Of a DNA stretch of 13,716 bases, positions 7,611-13,716 are shown in pieces. The DNA lies in contig CAMBHC010000031.1 in assembly GCA_945866285.1 (NCBI GenBank), positions 1 through 13,716 of the forward strand. Reading direction: 5' to 3'. The translations under genes and the position numbers were made by a program. A model generated the notes under the pieces. It searched no databases and was not told the origin of the DNA. It worked only from the letters and a program-made list of their open reading frames with translations. The DNA comes from Candidatus Sulfopaludibacter sp. SbA3 (GTDB taxonomy: Bacteria; Acidobacteriota; Vicinamibacteria; Vicinamibacterales; UBA2999). Position 1 is the stretch's first letter; every line of letters starts with the position of its first letter.

Positions 7611-10157
7611 ATGTCCGTCCCGGAAAAGCCCGCACTGGAAGGTCTGGAAGAATCGCTGTCGGCACGCTGGGAGCGTGACGGCACCTACCGCTTCGACCGC
7701 ACCAAGTCCCGCGACCAGATTTATTCCATCGACACGCCGCCGCCCACCGTCAGCGGGTCACTCCACGTTGGGCACGTCTTCTCGTACACCCATACCGACA
7801 TCATCGCGCGCTTCCAGCGCATGCGCGGCAAGGAAGTGTTCTATCCGATGGGGTGGGACGACAACGGCCTGCCGACCGAGCGCCGCGTGCAGAACTATTT
7901 CGGCGTACGCTGCGATCCGTCGCTGCCGTACGACCCGTCGTTCGTGGCACCTGAAAAGCCGGAGAAGCACCCAATCTCGGTGTCGCGTCCCAACTTCATC
8001 GAGCTGTGTATCAAGCTGACCGTCGAAGACGAGAAGATGTTCGAGGGTCTGTGGCGCTATCTCGGCCTGTCAGTGGACTGGTCGATGACTTACGCGACGA
8101 TTGCGCGGCCGGCGCAGCGTGTGTCGCAGATGATGTTTCTGCGCTTGCTCGCCAAGCAACTGGCCTACCAAATGGAGGCGCCCACGCTGTGGGATGTCGA
8201 CTTCCGCACGGCCGTGGCACAGGCCGAACTCGAAGACCGCGAGCAGCCGGGGGCGTACCACAGGATTCATTTTGCCAAGGCCGACGGCAGCGGGGTGGTC
8301 GCCATCGAGACGACGCGCCCTGAACTGATTCCCGCCTGCGTCGCGCTGGTGGCGCATCCCGATGACGAGCGCTACAAGCCGCTGTTCGGCACGCAGGTGA
8401 TCACGCCGATCTTCGGTGTGAAGGTGCCCGTGTTGGCCCATGCACTGGCCGATCCCGAGAAGGGGAGCGGCATCGCGATGATCTGCACGTTCGGTGACAC
8501 GACCGACGTGACATGGTGGCGCGAGCTCAAGCTGCCGGTGCGCGCGATTGTGCAACCGAATGGCGCGCTGGGTCGCGTGACGTGGGGCGAGCCGGGCTGG
8601 GAAACCACCGACGTGGCACGCGCACAGCTGGCCTACGACCAGCTGGCGGGGCTCTCGGCCAAGAAGGCCCAGGCCAGGATCGTCGAGTTACTGCGCGAGA
8701 GCGGCGACCTGCAGGGCGACCCGAAACCGATCACGCACAACGTGAAGTTCTACGAGAAGGGCGACCGGCCACTGGAAATCGTGACCAGCCGCCAGTGGTT
8801 CATCAAGACCATGGATTACCGGGAGGCCTTCATTGCGCGCGGGCGTGAGATTTCGTGGCACCCGGAATACATGCAGGCACGCTACGAGAACTGGGTCAAC
8901 GGCCTGAACGGCGACTGGTGCGTGAGCCGCCAGCGTTTCTTCGGCGTGCCGTTCCCGGTGTGGTACCCGTTGCGCGCCGACGGCACGACCGACTACCACC
9001 GGCCGCTGGTGCCGGATGAATCGCGGCTGCCGATCGATCCGTCAACCGACGTGCCCGAGGGCTACGCCGCCGATCAACGCGGCACGCCGGGCGGCTTCGT
9101 CGGCGATCCCGACGTGATGGATACCTGGGCGACGTCATCGGTCTCGCCGCAGCTGGTCAGCCAGTGGCAGACCGACGCCGACATCTTCGCGCGGACGTTC
9201 CCCATGGACCTGCGGCCGCAGGCGCACGACATCATCCGGACGTGGCTGTTCGCGTCGGTGGTGCGCGCCCACTTCGAGAACGACTCGGTGCCATGGACCA
9301 ACGCCTCCATCTCGGGATGGGTGCTGGATCCTGATCGCAAGAAGATGTCGAAGTCGAAGGGCAACGTGGTGACGCCGCTCGCCTTGTTGCAGGAATACGG
9401 CTCCGACGGCGTGCGCTACTGGGCCGCCCGCGGCGGCCCAGGTGTCGACACGGCCTTTGATGTCGGCCAGATGAAGATTGGCCGCAAGCTGGCGATGAAG
9501 GTGATGAACGTCTCGAAGTTCGTGCTGGCGGGCGAGCAGCCGGCCGGTGCCGTGACCGAGGCGCTCGACCGCGGCATGCTGCAGAACCTCGCCAACCTCG
9601 TCGACGAAGCGACCGGGGATCTGGAGCAGTACGAGTACGCGAAAGCCCTGGCCAAGGTCGAGTCGTTCTTCTGGGACTTCTGCGACAACTACGTGGAGGC
9701 CGCCAAGTCACGCCGCTATGGCGACTTCGGTCCCGAGGCGGCCGCGTCGGCCTCCACGGCCATGCGCCTCGCGCTCTCGGTGCTGTTGCGGTTGTTGGCG
9801 CCGTATCTGTCGTTTGTCACCGAATCCGTGTGGTCGTGGTCACACGAGGGTTCGGTCCACCGCGCGGCGTGGCCGGTGCGCGCCGAAATCATTGCCGTGT
9901 CCGGGACTGACGCCGCGGCGCAGCAGTCGGTGTTCCACCTGACCGAAGCGCTCAACGCCATTCGCAAGGCCAAGACCGATCAGAAAGTGTCAGTCGGCAC
10001 GCCTGTCCAGGAAGTGATCTACTTCGCCGGGGAGGATGTGGCGAAGAGCCTGGCACTGGTGGAACGCGACCTGAAGGCGGCTTGCCGCGCGGATGGCCTG
10101 GTGCTCAGGGCCGGTGAGCCGCGCGTCGAGATTACGCTCAAGCCGGCGGAAGCCTGA
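7611..10157 (+). CDS. valS: Valyl-tRNA synthetase
   Basis: An 848-aa class I aminoacyl-tRNA synthetase that charges tRNA-Val. The HIGH motif is HVGH at 52-55, after PPPTVSGSL. The class I zinc-free catalytic fold continues with GWDDNGLPTE (81-90). The CP1 editing domain carries TTRPE (234-238) and TFGDTTDV (293-300), residues that remove mischarged threonine. GDWCVSRQ is at 434-441, and KMSKS is at 578-582. The anticodon-binding helical domain fills roughly 640-800. The protein is about 100 residues shorter than E. coli ValS and ends after EVIYFAGED and a short alpha/beta tail. It lacks the long C-terminal coiled-coil arm and so resembles the shorter archaeal/actinobacterial-type ValS. The stop overlaps the nadC start by one base (TGATG), so valS heads a translationally coupled valS-nadC-birA unit. 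Confidence 0.95.
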   Translation: MSVPEKPALEGLEESLSARWERDGTYRFDRTKSRDQIYSIDTPPPTVSGSLHVGHVFSYTHTDIIARFQRMRGKEVFYPMGWDDNGLPTERRVQNYFGVRCDPSLPYDPSFVAPEKPEKHPISVSRPNFIELCIKLTVEDEKMFEGLWRYLGLSVDWSMTYATIARPAQRVSQMMFLRLLAKQLAYQMEAPTLWDVDFRTAVAQAELEDREQPGAYHRIHFAKADGSGVVAIETTRPELIPACVALVAHPDDERYKPLFGTQVITPIFGVKVPVLAHALADPEKGSGIAMICTFGDTTDVTWWRELKLPVRAIVQPNGALGRVTWGEPGWETTDVARAQLAYDQLAGLSAKKAQARIVELLRESGDLQGDPKPITHNVKFYEKGDRPLEIVTSRQWFIKTMDYREAFIARGREISWHPEYMQARYENWVNGLNGDWCVSRQRFFGVPFPVWYPLRADGTTDYHRPLVPDESRLPIDPSTDVPEGYAADQRGTPGGFVGDPDVMDTWATSSVSPQLVSQWQTDADIFARTFPMDLRPQAHDIIRTWLFASVVRAHFENDSVPWTNASISGWVLDPDRKKMSKSKGNVVTPLALLQEYGSDGVRYWAARGGPGVDTAFDVGQMKIGRKLAMKVMNVSKFVLAGEQPAGAVTEALDRGMLQNLANLVDEATGDLEQYEYAKALAKVESFFWDFCDNYVEAAKSRRYGDFGPEAAASASTAMRLALSVLLRLLAPYLSFVTESVWSWSHEGSVHRAAWPVRAEIIAVSGTDAAAQQSVFHLTEALNAIRKAKTDQKVSVGTPVQEVIYFAGEDVAKSLALVERDLKAACRADGLVLRAGEPRVEITLKPAEA

Positions 10158-11026
10158 TGACCCTCCTGCGCCAAGGCGACGGTGGGCAAGGCCAGCTTCC
10201 ACCCGAGGCGTATCGCGACCTGGTGCGCGACGCACTCGCTGAAGATCGTGGCCGGGGTGATGTGACGAGCCTGAGCACCATCCCGGCCGGCCAGCAGGCT
10301 CGCGGCGTGGTGGTCGCGAAGGCCGCCATGGTGATCGCTGGGCTGGAGGTCGCGGCCGAGGCGTTTCGCCAGGCGGATCCCGCGGTCGTGGTCGAGGTGC
10401 GCTGGTCCGATGGTGCCCACGTGCAGGCGGGTGAGATCGTTGCGATGGTGACCGGTAACGCCCGCGCGTTGCTGGCCGCCGAGCGCGCGGCCTTGAATTT
10501 TCTGCAACGCCTGTCGGGCATCGCCACGCTGACGGCCGCGTATGTGGATGCGGCCGCCGGGCGCATCACCATTCTCGATACGCGCAAGACCACACCGGGC
10601 TTCCGGGCACTTGAGAAGTACGCCGTGCGATGTGGCGGCGGCACCAATCATCGCCAGCGCCTCGATGATGGCATCCTGATCAAGGACAACCACAAGCGTC
10701 TCGCGGGCGGTGTGCGTGCGGCGGCCGAGCGCGCCCTGCGCGCGGCGAACGGCATGGCGGTCGAGATTGAAGTCGAGACGCTGGCGGAACTGGACGAGGT
10801 TCTGCAGGTCGGGGTCCCGCGCATCCTGCTCGATAACTTCACGACCTACGACATCCGTGAAGCGGTGACTCGGGTTGCCGGCCGCGCCGCGATCGAGATC
10901 TCCGGGGGGGTCACCCTCGCGCGCATTCCGGAGCTCGCGACCACGGGCGCGCAGTACGTGTCGGTGGGCGCGCTCACGCATTCGTCACCGGCCGCGGACC
11001 TCAGCTTCGAACTCGAGCCGGCGTGA
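10157..11026 (+). CDS. nadC: Nicotinate-nucleotide diphosphorylase (carboxylating), quinolinate phosphoribosyltransferase
   Basis: A 289-aa cytosolic enzyme that joins quinolinate and PRPP to give nicotinate mononucleotide, CO2 and pyrophosphate, the entry step into de novo NAD synthesis. Signature segments are complete: ALNFLQRLSGIAT (112-124), LDTRKTTPGFR (140-150), EKYAVRCGGGTNHR (153-166), LIKDNH (174-179), LLDNF (224-228), EISGGV (247-252) and SVGALTHS (269-276). Arg and Lys residues in DTRKT and NHR and the Lys in IKDNH are the known substrate-binding positions of the family. Its length matches the family norm. ATG 10157 shares one base with the valS stop, and a GGAAG at 10148-10152 could help initiation. 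The TGA overlaps the birA start in the same way. Partner genes nadA and nadB are not in the window. Confidence 0.96.
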   Translation: MTLLRQGDGGQGQLPPEAYRDLVRDALAEDRGRGDVTSLSTIPAGQQARGVVVAKAAMVIAGLEVAAEAFRQADPAVVVEVRWSDGAHVQAGEIVAMVTGNARALLAAERAALNFLQRLSGIATLTAAYVDAAAGRITILDTRKTTPGFRALEKYAVRCGGGTNHRQRLDDGILIKDNHKRLAGGVRAAAERALRAANGMAVEIEVETLAELDEVLQVGVPRILLDNFTTYDIREAVTRVAGRAAIEISGGVTLARIPELATTGAQYVSVGALTHSSPAADLSFELEPA

Positions 11027-11805
11027 TGGTGCCCGACGACCTGTCGGCGGCGCTCGGCGCCGTGCGCGATCGTCGTCCCGACCTGCGGCTCGACGTGCGC
11101 TGGCACGCGGTGGTGGCGTCGACCATGGATGCGGCCTCGGCGCTGGCCGCGGCAGGCGCGGGTGCTGGAGTTGTGGTGGGGGCCGATCAGCAAACCGCCG
11201 GCCGGGGCCGCCGCGGCCGCGTGTGGGAGTCGCCACCGGGCGCCGGCCTCTATTTCACGTTCGTCGCGCGTCCGCCGCTTCACGCCAATGCCTCGCTGCC
11301 CTTGCTCACGTTGGCTGCGGGCCTGGCGGTTCGGCACGGCATCTGCGCGGCAGTGGGCCTGGCGCCTGACCTCAAGTGGCCCAACGACGTGATGGTGGGC
11401 CGACGGAAGCTGGCCGGCATCCTGGCCGAAGGCCTCGCGGTCGGCACGGCGTCCCAAGCGGTCGTGGTCGGCGTCGGCCTGAACCTGCAGCCCTCGTCGT
11501 ATCCGCCAGAGGTTGCGGCCAGGGCCACTTCGCTCGAGGGGGAACTCGGCCGACCGGCCGAGCGAGGCCTGGTGCTAGGCGAAGTGCTGGTGGCGCTTTG
11601 TGATTACCTGGCCACGCTCGAACGAACCCCCGGTGATATTCTGCAGGCGTGGCGCGCGGCGTCACCGAGCGCGAACGGCACGCGAGTCGAATGGGATGGC
11701 CGGTCCGGGACGACGGCCGGCATCGATGATCACGGCGCGCTGCTCGTGCGGACCGCGTCGGGGATCGAGCGCGTGATCGCCGGCGAAGTGCACTGGCATC
11801 TTTAG
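11026..11805 (+). CDS. birA: Biotin--[acetyl-CoA-carboxylase] ligase, monofunctional
   Basis: A 259-aa biotin protein ligase, which activates biotin with ATP and attaches it to a lysine of carrier proteins such as acetyl-CoA carboxylase BCCP. Motifs in order: STMD (32-35), GRGRRGR (59-65, the biotinyl-AMP binding loop), KWPND (117-121), RKLAGIL (127-133) and VGVGLNL (148-154), followed by the small C-terminal beta domain. There is no N-terminal helix-turn-helix, so this is the group I form that does not repress biotin genes, unlike E. coli BirA. I chose ATG 11026 because it overlaps the nadC stop by one base (TGATG), exactly as nadC overlaps valS. GTG 11023 is an alternative that adds one residue. 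Confidence 0.93.
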   Translation: MVPDDLSAALGAVRDRRPDLRLDVRWHAVVASTMDAASALAAAGAGAGVVVGADQQTAGRGRRGRVWESPPGAGLYFTFVARPPLHANASLPLLTLAAGLAVRHGICAAVGLAPDLKWPNDVMVGRRKLAGILAEGLAVGTASQAVVVGVGLNLQPSSYPPEVAARATSLEGELGRPAERGLVLGEVLVALCDYLATLERTPGDILQAWRAASPSANGTRVEWDGRSGTTAGIDDHGALLVRTASGIERVIAGEVHWHL

Positions 11806-11810
11806 CCTCC

Positions 11811-11853
11811 GGCACCTGGCACCTTTGGCACATATGGCACATTTGGCACCATG
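11811..11853 (+). repeat. Tandem 9-nt repeat (ggcacnnnn) running into the coaX start codon
   Basis: After a 7-nt unit ggcacct (11811-11817) come four 9-nt units: ggcaccttt (11818-11826), ggcacatat (11827-11835), ggcacattt (11836-11844) and ggcaccatg (11845-11853). The last unit contains the ATG of coaX. The array fills nearly all of the 45-bp birA-coaX gap. No Shine-Dalgarno site is present. Variable copy number could alter spacing or translation; this is inferred. Confidence 0.7.
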
Positions 11854-12642
11854 CTCTTAGCAATCGACGTCGGCAACACCAACATCGTCATTGGCGTCTT
11901 CGATGGCCGCGAACTGGTGCACAGCTGGCGGCTGACGACGATTCGTGAGCGCACGGCTGACGAGCTGGGCATCCTGGTGACCGACCTGTGCGGTCACCAC
12001 GGCATCACGCGCCAGCAGATCTCAGGCATCGTGATTGCCTCGGTGGTGCCGCCACTGACTGGCACGCTGCAGTTGATGGCGGTCAAGTACTTCGCGCGCA
12101 CGCCGCTGCTGTTTGAGCCGGCGGTGAATGGCGGCATGCCGATCCTGTACGACAACCCCGCCGAGGTCGGCGCCGACCGCGTGGTCAACGCGTTGGCCGC
12201 ACTCGACCAGTGGGGCGTCGGCACCCCGATGATCATCGTGGACTTCGGGACCGCCACCACCTTTGACGCGATCTCCGCGAAGGGGGAGTACCTCGGCGGC
12301 GTGATTTGCCCCGGCCCGCAGATTTCCGCGGACGCACTGTTCCAGCGCGCCGCGCGCCTGCCTCGCATCGAGGTGAGGAAACCGGCCATGGTCATCGGGA
12401 CCAACACGGTGGCATCCATGCAGTCCGGCCTGTTCTGGGGCTACGTCGATATGGTGGAGGGCCTCGTTCGGCGCATCACGGACGAACTGGGCGGCAAGGC
12501 CCTGGTGATCGCGACCGGTGGCCTCGCGGCGGTGGTCGCGCTCGAGTCGGCCCAGATCGATCACGTGGACCCCGAGCTGACCCTGCGGGGCCTGCGGCTC
12601 GTGTGGGAGCGCCGACCACAGAGTAAGACAGCCACCGATTAA
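11851..12642 (+). CDS. coaX: Type III pantothenate kinase
   Basis: A 263-aa kinase of the ASKHA fold that phosphorylates pantothenate, the first step of coenzyme A synthesis. Type III enzymes are not inhibited by CoA and need a monovalent cation such as K+. Motifs: the P-loop-like DVGNTN (6-11), ADELG (36-40), SVVPPL (64-69), GADR (107-110, with Asp109 as probable catalytic base), DFGTATTFD (131-139), GGVICPGPQIS (149-159), and the ATP-side ATGG (221-224). DPELTLRGL (240-248) is the usual C-terminal signature. Its length fits the family (about 255-265). The gene lies 45 bp after birA, a common neighbour in many bacteria. The start codon is inside a 9-nt tandem repeat, but the DVGNT position (residue 6) confirms this ATG as correct. 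Confidence 0.95.
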   Translation: MLLAIDVGNTNIVIGVFDGRELVHSWRLTTIRERTADELGILVTDLCGHHGITRQQISGIVIASVVPPLTGTLQLMAVKYFARTPLLFEPAVNGGMPILYDNPAEVGADRVVNALAALDQWGVGTPMIIVDFGTATTFDAISAKGEYLGGVICPGPQISADALFQRAARLPRIEVRKPAMVIGTNTVASMQSGLFWGYVDMVEGLVRRITDELGGKALVIATGGLAAVVALESAQIDHVDPELTLRGLRLVWERRPQSKTATD

Positions 12643-12663
12643 CACCGGCGAGACAAAGATCAG

Positions 12664-12669
12664 TATCGT
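12664..12669 (+). promoter_or_regulatory. -10-like tatcgt before the uncharacterised gene
   Basis: The hexamer tatcgt ends 9 nt before the GTG at 12679, the same geometry as the boxes before valS and the mutase. A ttaaca at 12639-12644 could be a -35 with a 19-nt spacer, which is longer than ideal. Weak alone. It is listed because the 36-bp gap after coaX has no Shine-Dalgarno sequence. Confidence 0.3.
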
Positions 12670-12678
12670 AACCAAGCC

Positions 12679-13398
12679 GTGACGGACGTTGACGCATATT
12701 GCCGCGATCTTGAGGCGTACCTCTGTCGCAAGAATGTCGGCCACCTGATTCGCATCACTGGGCCGGCGTTTGAGCGTGTGGTCGCGTGGGCCCACCAGGG
12801 CATTCCCCTCAAGGTCGCCGAAGCCGGCATCGATCGCTACTTCGAGCGGTACTACCGGAAGGGGCCACGCCGGCGGCCGGTGCGCATCGACTTCTGTGAA
12901 GCCGACGTGTTTGACGCGTTTGACGATTGGCGCCGTGCCCTCGGCATTGCCGCCGTCGTGCCCGATGCGGCGGGTGGGCCCGACGTGGAAGAGGGCGTGC
13001 CGGCAACCCGGGCGCGGCGGTCGCTCGCCTCGCAGGTAGAAGCGGCCGTGTCACGGCTGACGGTGCTGCGCGGCAGCGACCAGGCCGGTCCGGTGATCGG
13101 CACCGCGCTCGACGTCGCGGTTCGCGCGCTGGATTCGCTGCAACCGGAGGCCGCTCGCGCCCGCGGAGATGCGCGCGATGCGTTACTGTTGCGAGTGGCG
13201 GCGATCGAGGCCGGGCTGGTGACGTCAGCCGCGGCCGCCCTTGATGCCGCGACGCGGGCTGCGCTGGAAAGGGAAGCGGACGCCGAGTTGGCGCCCTTCC
13301 ACACGCGCATGGCCCCCGAGGCCTACGCGCAATCACGGCGTGCCGCGATCGACCGGCTGGTGCGCCTTCACTTCGGCTTGCCAGAAATTGGCGTTTAA
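12679..13398 (+). CDS. Uncharacterised protein, conserved-looking, all-helical
   Basis: A 239-aa protein starting with GTG; I do not recognise a named domain. The N-terminal 90 residues look constrained: CRKNVGHLIRITGPAFERVV, then GIPLKVAEAGIDRYFERYYR, a basic stretch KGPRRRPVR (61-69), and CEADVFDAFDDWRRA (73-87). The pattern of a helix, then GIPL-x-V-x-x-x-GIDR, then a basic loop, recalls proteins I have seen only as hypotheticals in Acidobacteriota. Residues 91-112 are a linker. Residues 113-230 are Ala/Arg-rich helices with an acidic C-terminal helix (READAELAPF) and end in RLVRLHFGLPEIGV. There is no signal peptide or membrane segment. It lies 36 bp after coaX and 48 bp before an RNA methyltransferase. 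The basic segment would suit nucleic-acid or ribosome binding, but this is only a guess. Confidence 0.8.
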   Translation: MTDVDAYCRDLEAYLCRKNVGHLIRITGPAFERVVAWAHQGIPLKVAEAGIDRYFERYYRKGPRRRPVRIDFCEADVFDAFDDWRRALGIAAVVPDAAGGPDVEEGVPATRARRSLASQVEAAVSRLTVLRGSDQAGPVIGTALDVAVRALDSLQPEAARARGDARDALLLRVAAIEAGLVTSAAAALDAATRAALEREADAELAPFHTRMAPEAYAQSRRAAIDRLVRLHFGLPEIGV

Positions 13399-13440
13399 AG
13401 TGTCTGACACCGCAAAGGTTCAGGCGCGGTGTCAGACACT
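13399..13440. repeat. Perfect 15-bp inverted repeat with 12-nt loop
   Basis: agtgtctgacaccgc (13399-13413) and gcggtgtcagacact (13426-13440) are exact reverse complements around a 12-nt loop. The left arm begins on the first base after the preceding stop codon. Each arm also contains an 11-bp near-palindrome, gtgtcWgacac (13400-13410 and 13429-13439). There is no T-tract, so it is not a classic intrinsic terminator. It looks like a REP-type mobile palindrome, or a double operator for the methyltransferase gene that starts 6 bp later. Confidence 0.8.
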
Positions 13441-13446
13441 GTGACT

Positions 13447-13716
13447 ATGCATAGAGGCGATCGACTCACTCTCACCATCGAACGGCCGGCCGCGGGTGGC
13501 CGCATGATTGCTCGACACGAAGGCGCGATCGTGTTCGTGGCCGGCGCCATTCCCGGCGAGGTTGTTGAGGCCGAAGTCGAGAAGGTGCAGCGTGGCACCG
13601 GCTGGGCGATTACGCGCTCCGTGATCGAGCGGTCGCCCGACCGGGTACCGGAGGCGGCCGACGGCACGTCGCCGTCGGATGGGGGCTGCGGCGGCAACGT
13701 CCTGGCACACATCGCT
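13447..13716 (+). CDS. TRAM-domain RNA (uracil-5)-methyltransferase, N-terminal part (3' end outside window)
   Basis: The frame is open from ATG 13447 to the window end (90 codons). The first 60 residues are a TRAM domain: LTLTIERPAAGGRMIARHEG, then IVFVAGAIPGEVVEAEVEKV, then WAITRSVIERSPDRV. This is the RNA-binding beta-barrel at the N-terminus of RlmD/TrmA-type enzymes that methylate uracil C5 in 23S rRNA or tRNA using S-adenosylmethionine. After SPDRV the family normally has the 4Fe-4S motif CxxxxxCGGCxxxH. Here it reads GGCGGNVLAH: the middle Cys is kept, the first is Ser and the third is Asn, so the cluster is probably absent. The catalytic methyltransferase domain lies beyond the window. 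GTG 13441 and GTG 13429 are alternative in-frame starts; a TGA at 13405 sets the upper limit. Confidence 0.85.
   Translation, partial: MHRGDRLTLTIERPAAGGRMIARHEGAIVFVAGAIPGEVVEAEVEKVQRGTGWAITRSVIERSPDRVPEAADGTSPSDGGCGGNVLAHIA

Overview
The window reads as a chromosomal segment of a high-GC bacterium. The best guess is an Acidobacteriota member of the Vicinamibacteria (subdivision 6) type. The main reason is the secreted von Willebrand A-like protein at 1501-3603, which has the layout of the family named after Acidobacteria (TIGR03436). The strong G/C third-position bias and near absence of good Shine-Dalgarno sites fit this but do not prove it. I see no phage, plasmid, CRISPR, rRNA, tRNA or intact transposase.

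Region 1 (1-3603): the C-terminal end of an acyl-CoA dehydrogenase-like protein faces a complete short/branched-chain acyl-CoA dehydrogenase on the minus strand, with a small hairpin between them. The complete dehydrogenase is divergent from the VWFA-like secreted protein; only 33 bp separate the two start codons.

Region 2 (3604-3936): a 333-bp gap holds short scrambled direct and inverted repeats and a minus-strand stretch that reads as the C-terminus of a glutamate dehydrogenase, probably a decayed gene end. A TATAAT box lies just before the next gene.

Region 3 (3937-5999): a split coenzyme-B12 acyl-CoA mutase, with the catalytic large subunit and B12-binding small subunit overlapping by 4 nt. 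Aligned by eye with methylmalonyl-CoA mutase, the large subunit has Phe and Gln at the two specificity positions. That is the isobutyryl-CoA mutase pair, not the Tyr/Arg of methylmalonyl-CoA mutase. With the acyl-CoA dehydrogenases nearby, this suggests branched or short acyl-CoA metabolism.

Region 4 (6048-7565): a 505-aa protein with an N-terminal receiver domain whose phospho-acceptor Asp is replaced by Gly, a long low-complexity linker with a duplicated acidic/aromatic motif, and a helical tail.

Region 5 (7611-13716): a housekeeping cluster of valS, nadC, birA (joined by 1-nt stop/start overlaps), coaX, an unrecognised conserved-looking gene, and the start of a TRAM-domain RNA methyltransferase cut by the window end. 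It covers tRNA charging, NAD synthesis, biotin attachment and the first step of CoA synthesis. A 9-nt tandem repeat runs into the coaX start codon, and a perfect 15-bp inverted repeat sits before the methyltransferase.

A recurring pattern is a -10-like hexamer ending 9-10 nt before the start codon at four transcription-unit heads, which suggests leaderless or near-leaderless mRNAs. I found no convincing wholly new multi-gene system. The most interesting items are the mutase specificity residues, the pseudo-receiver, the leaderless pattern and the intergenic repeats.
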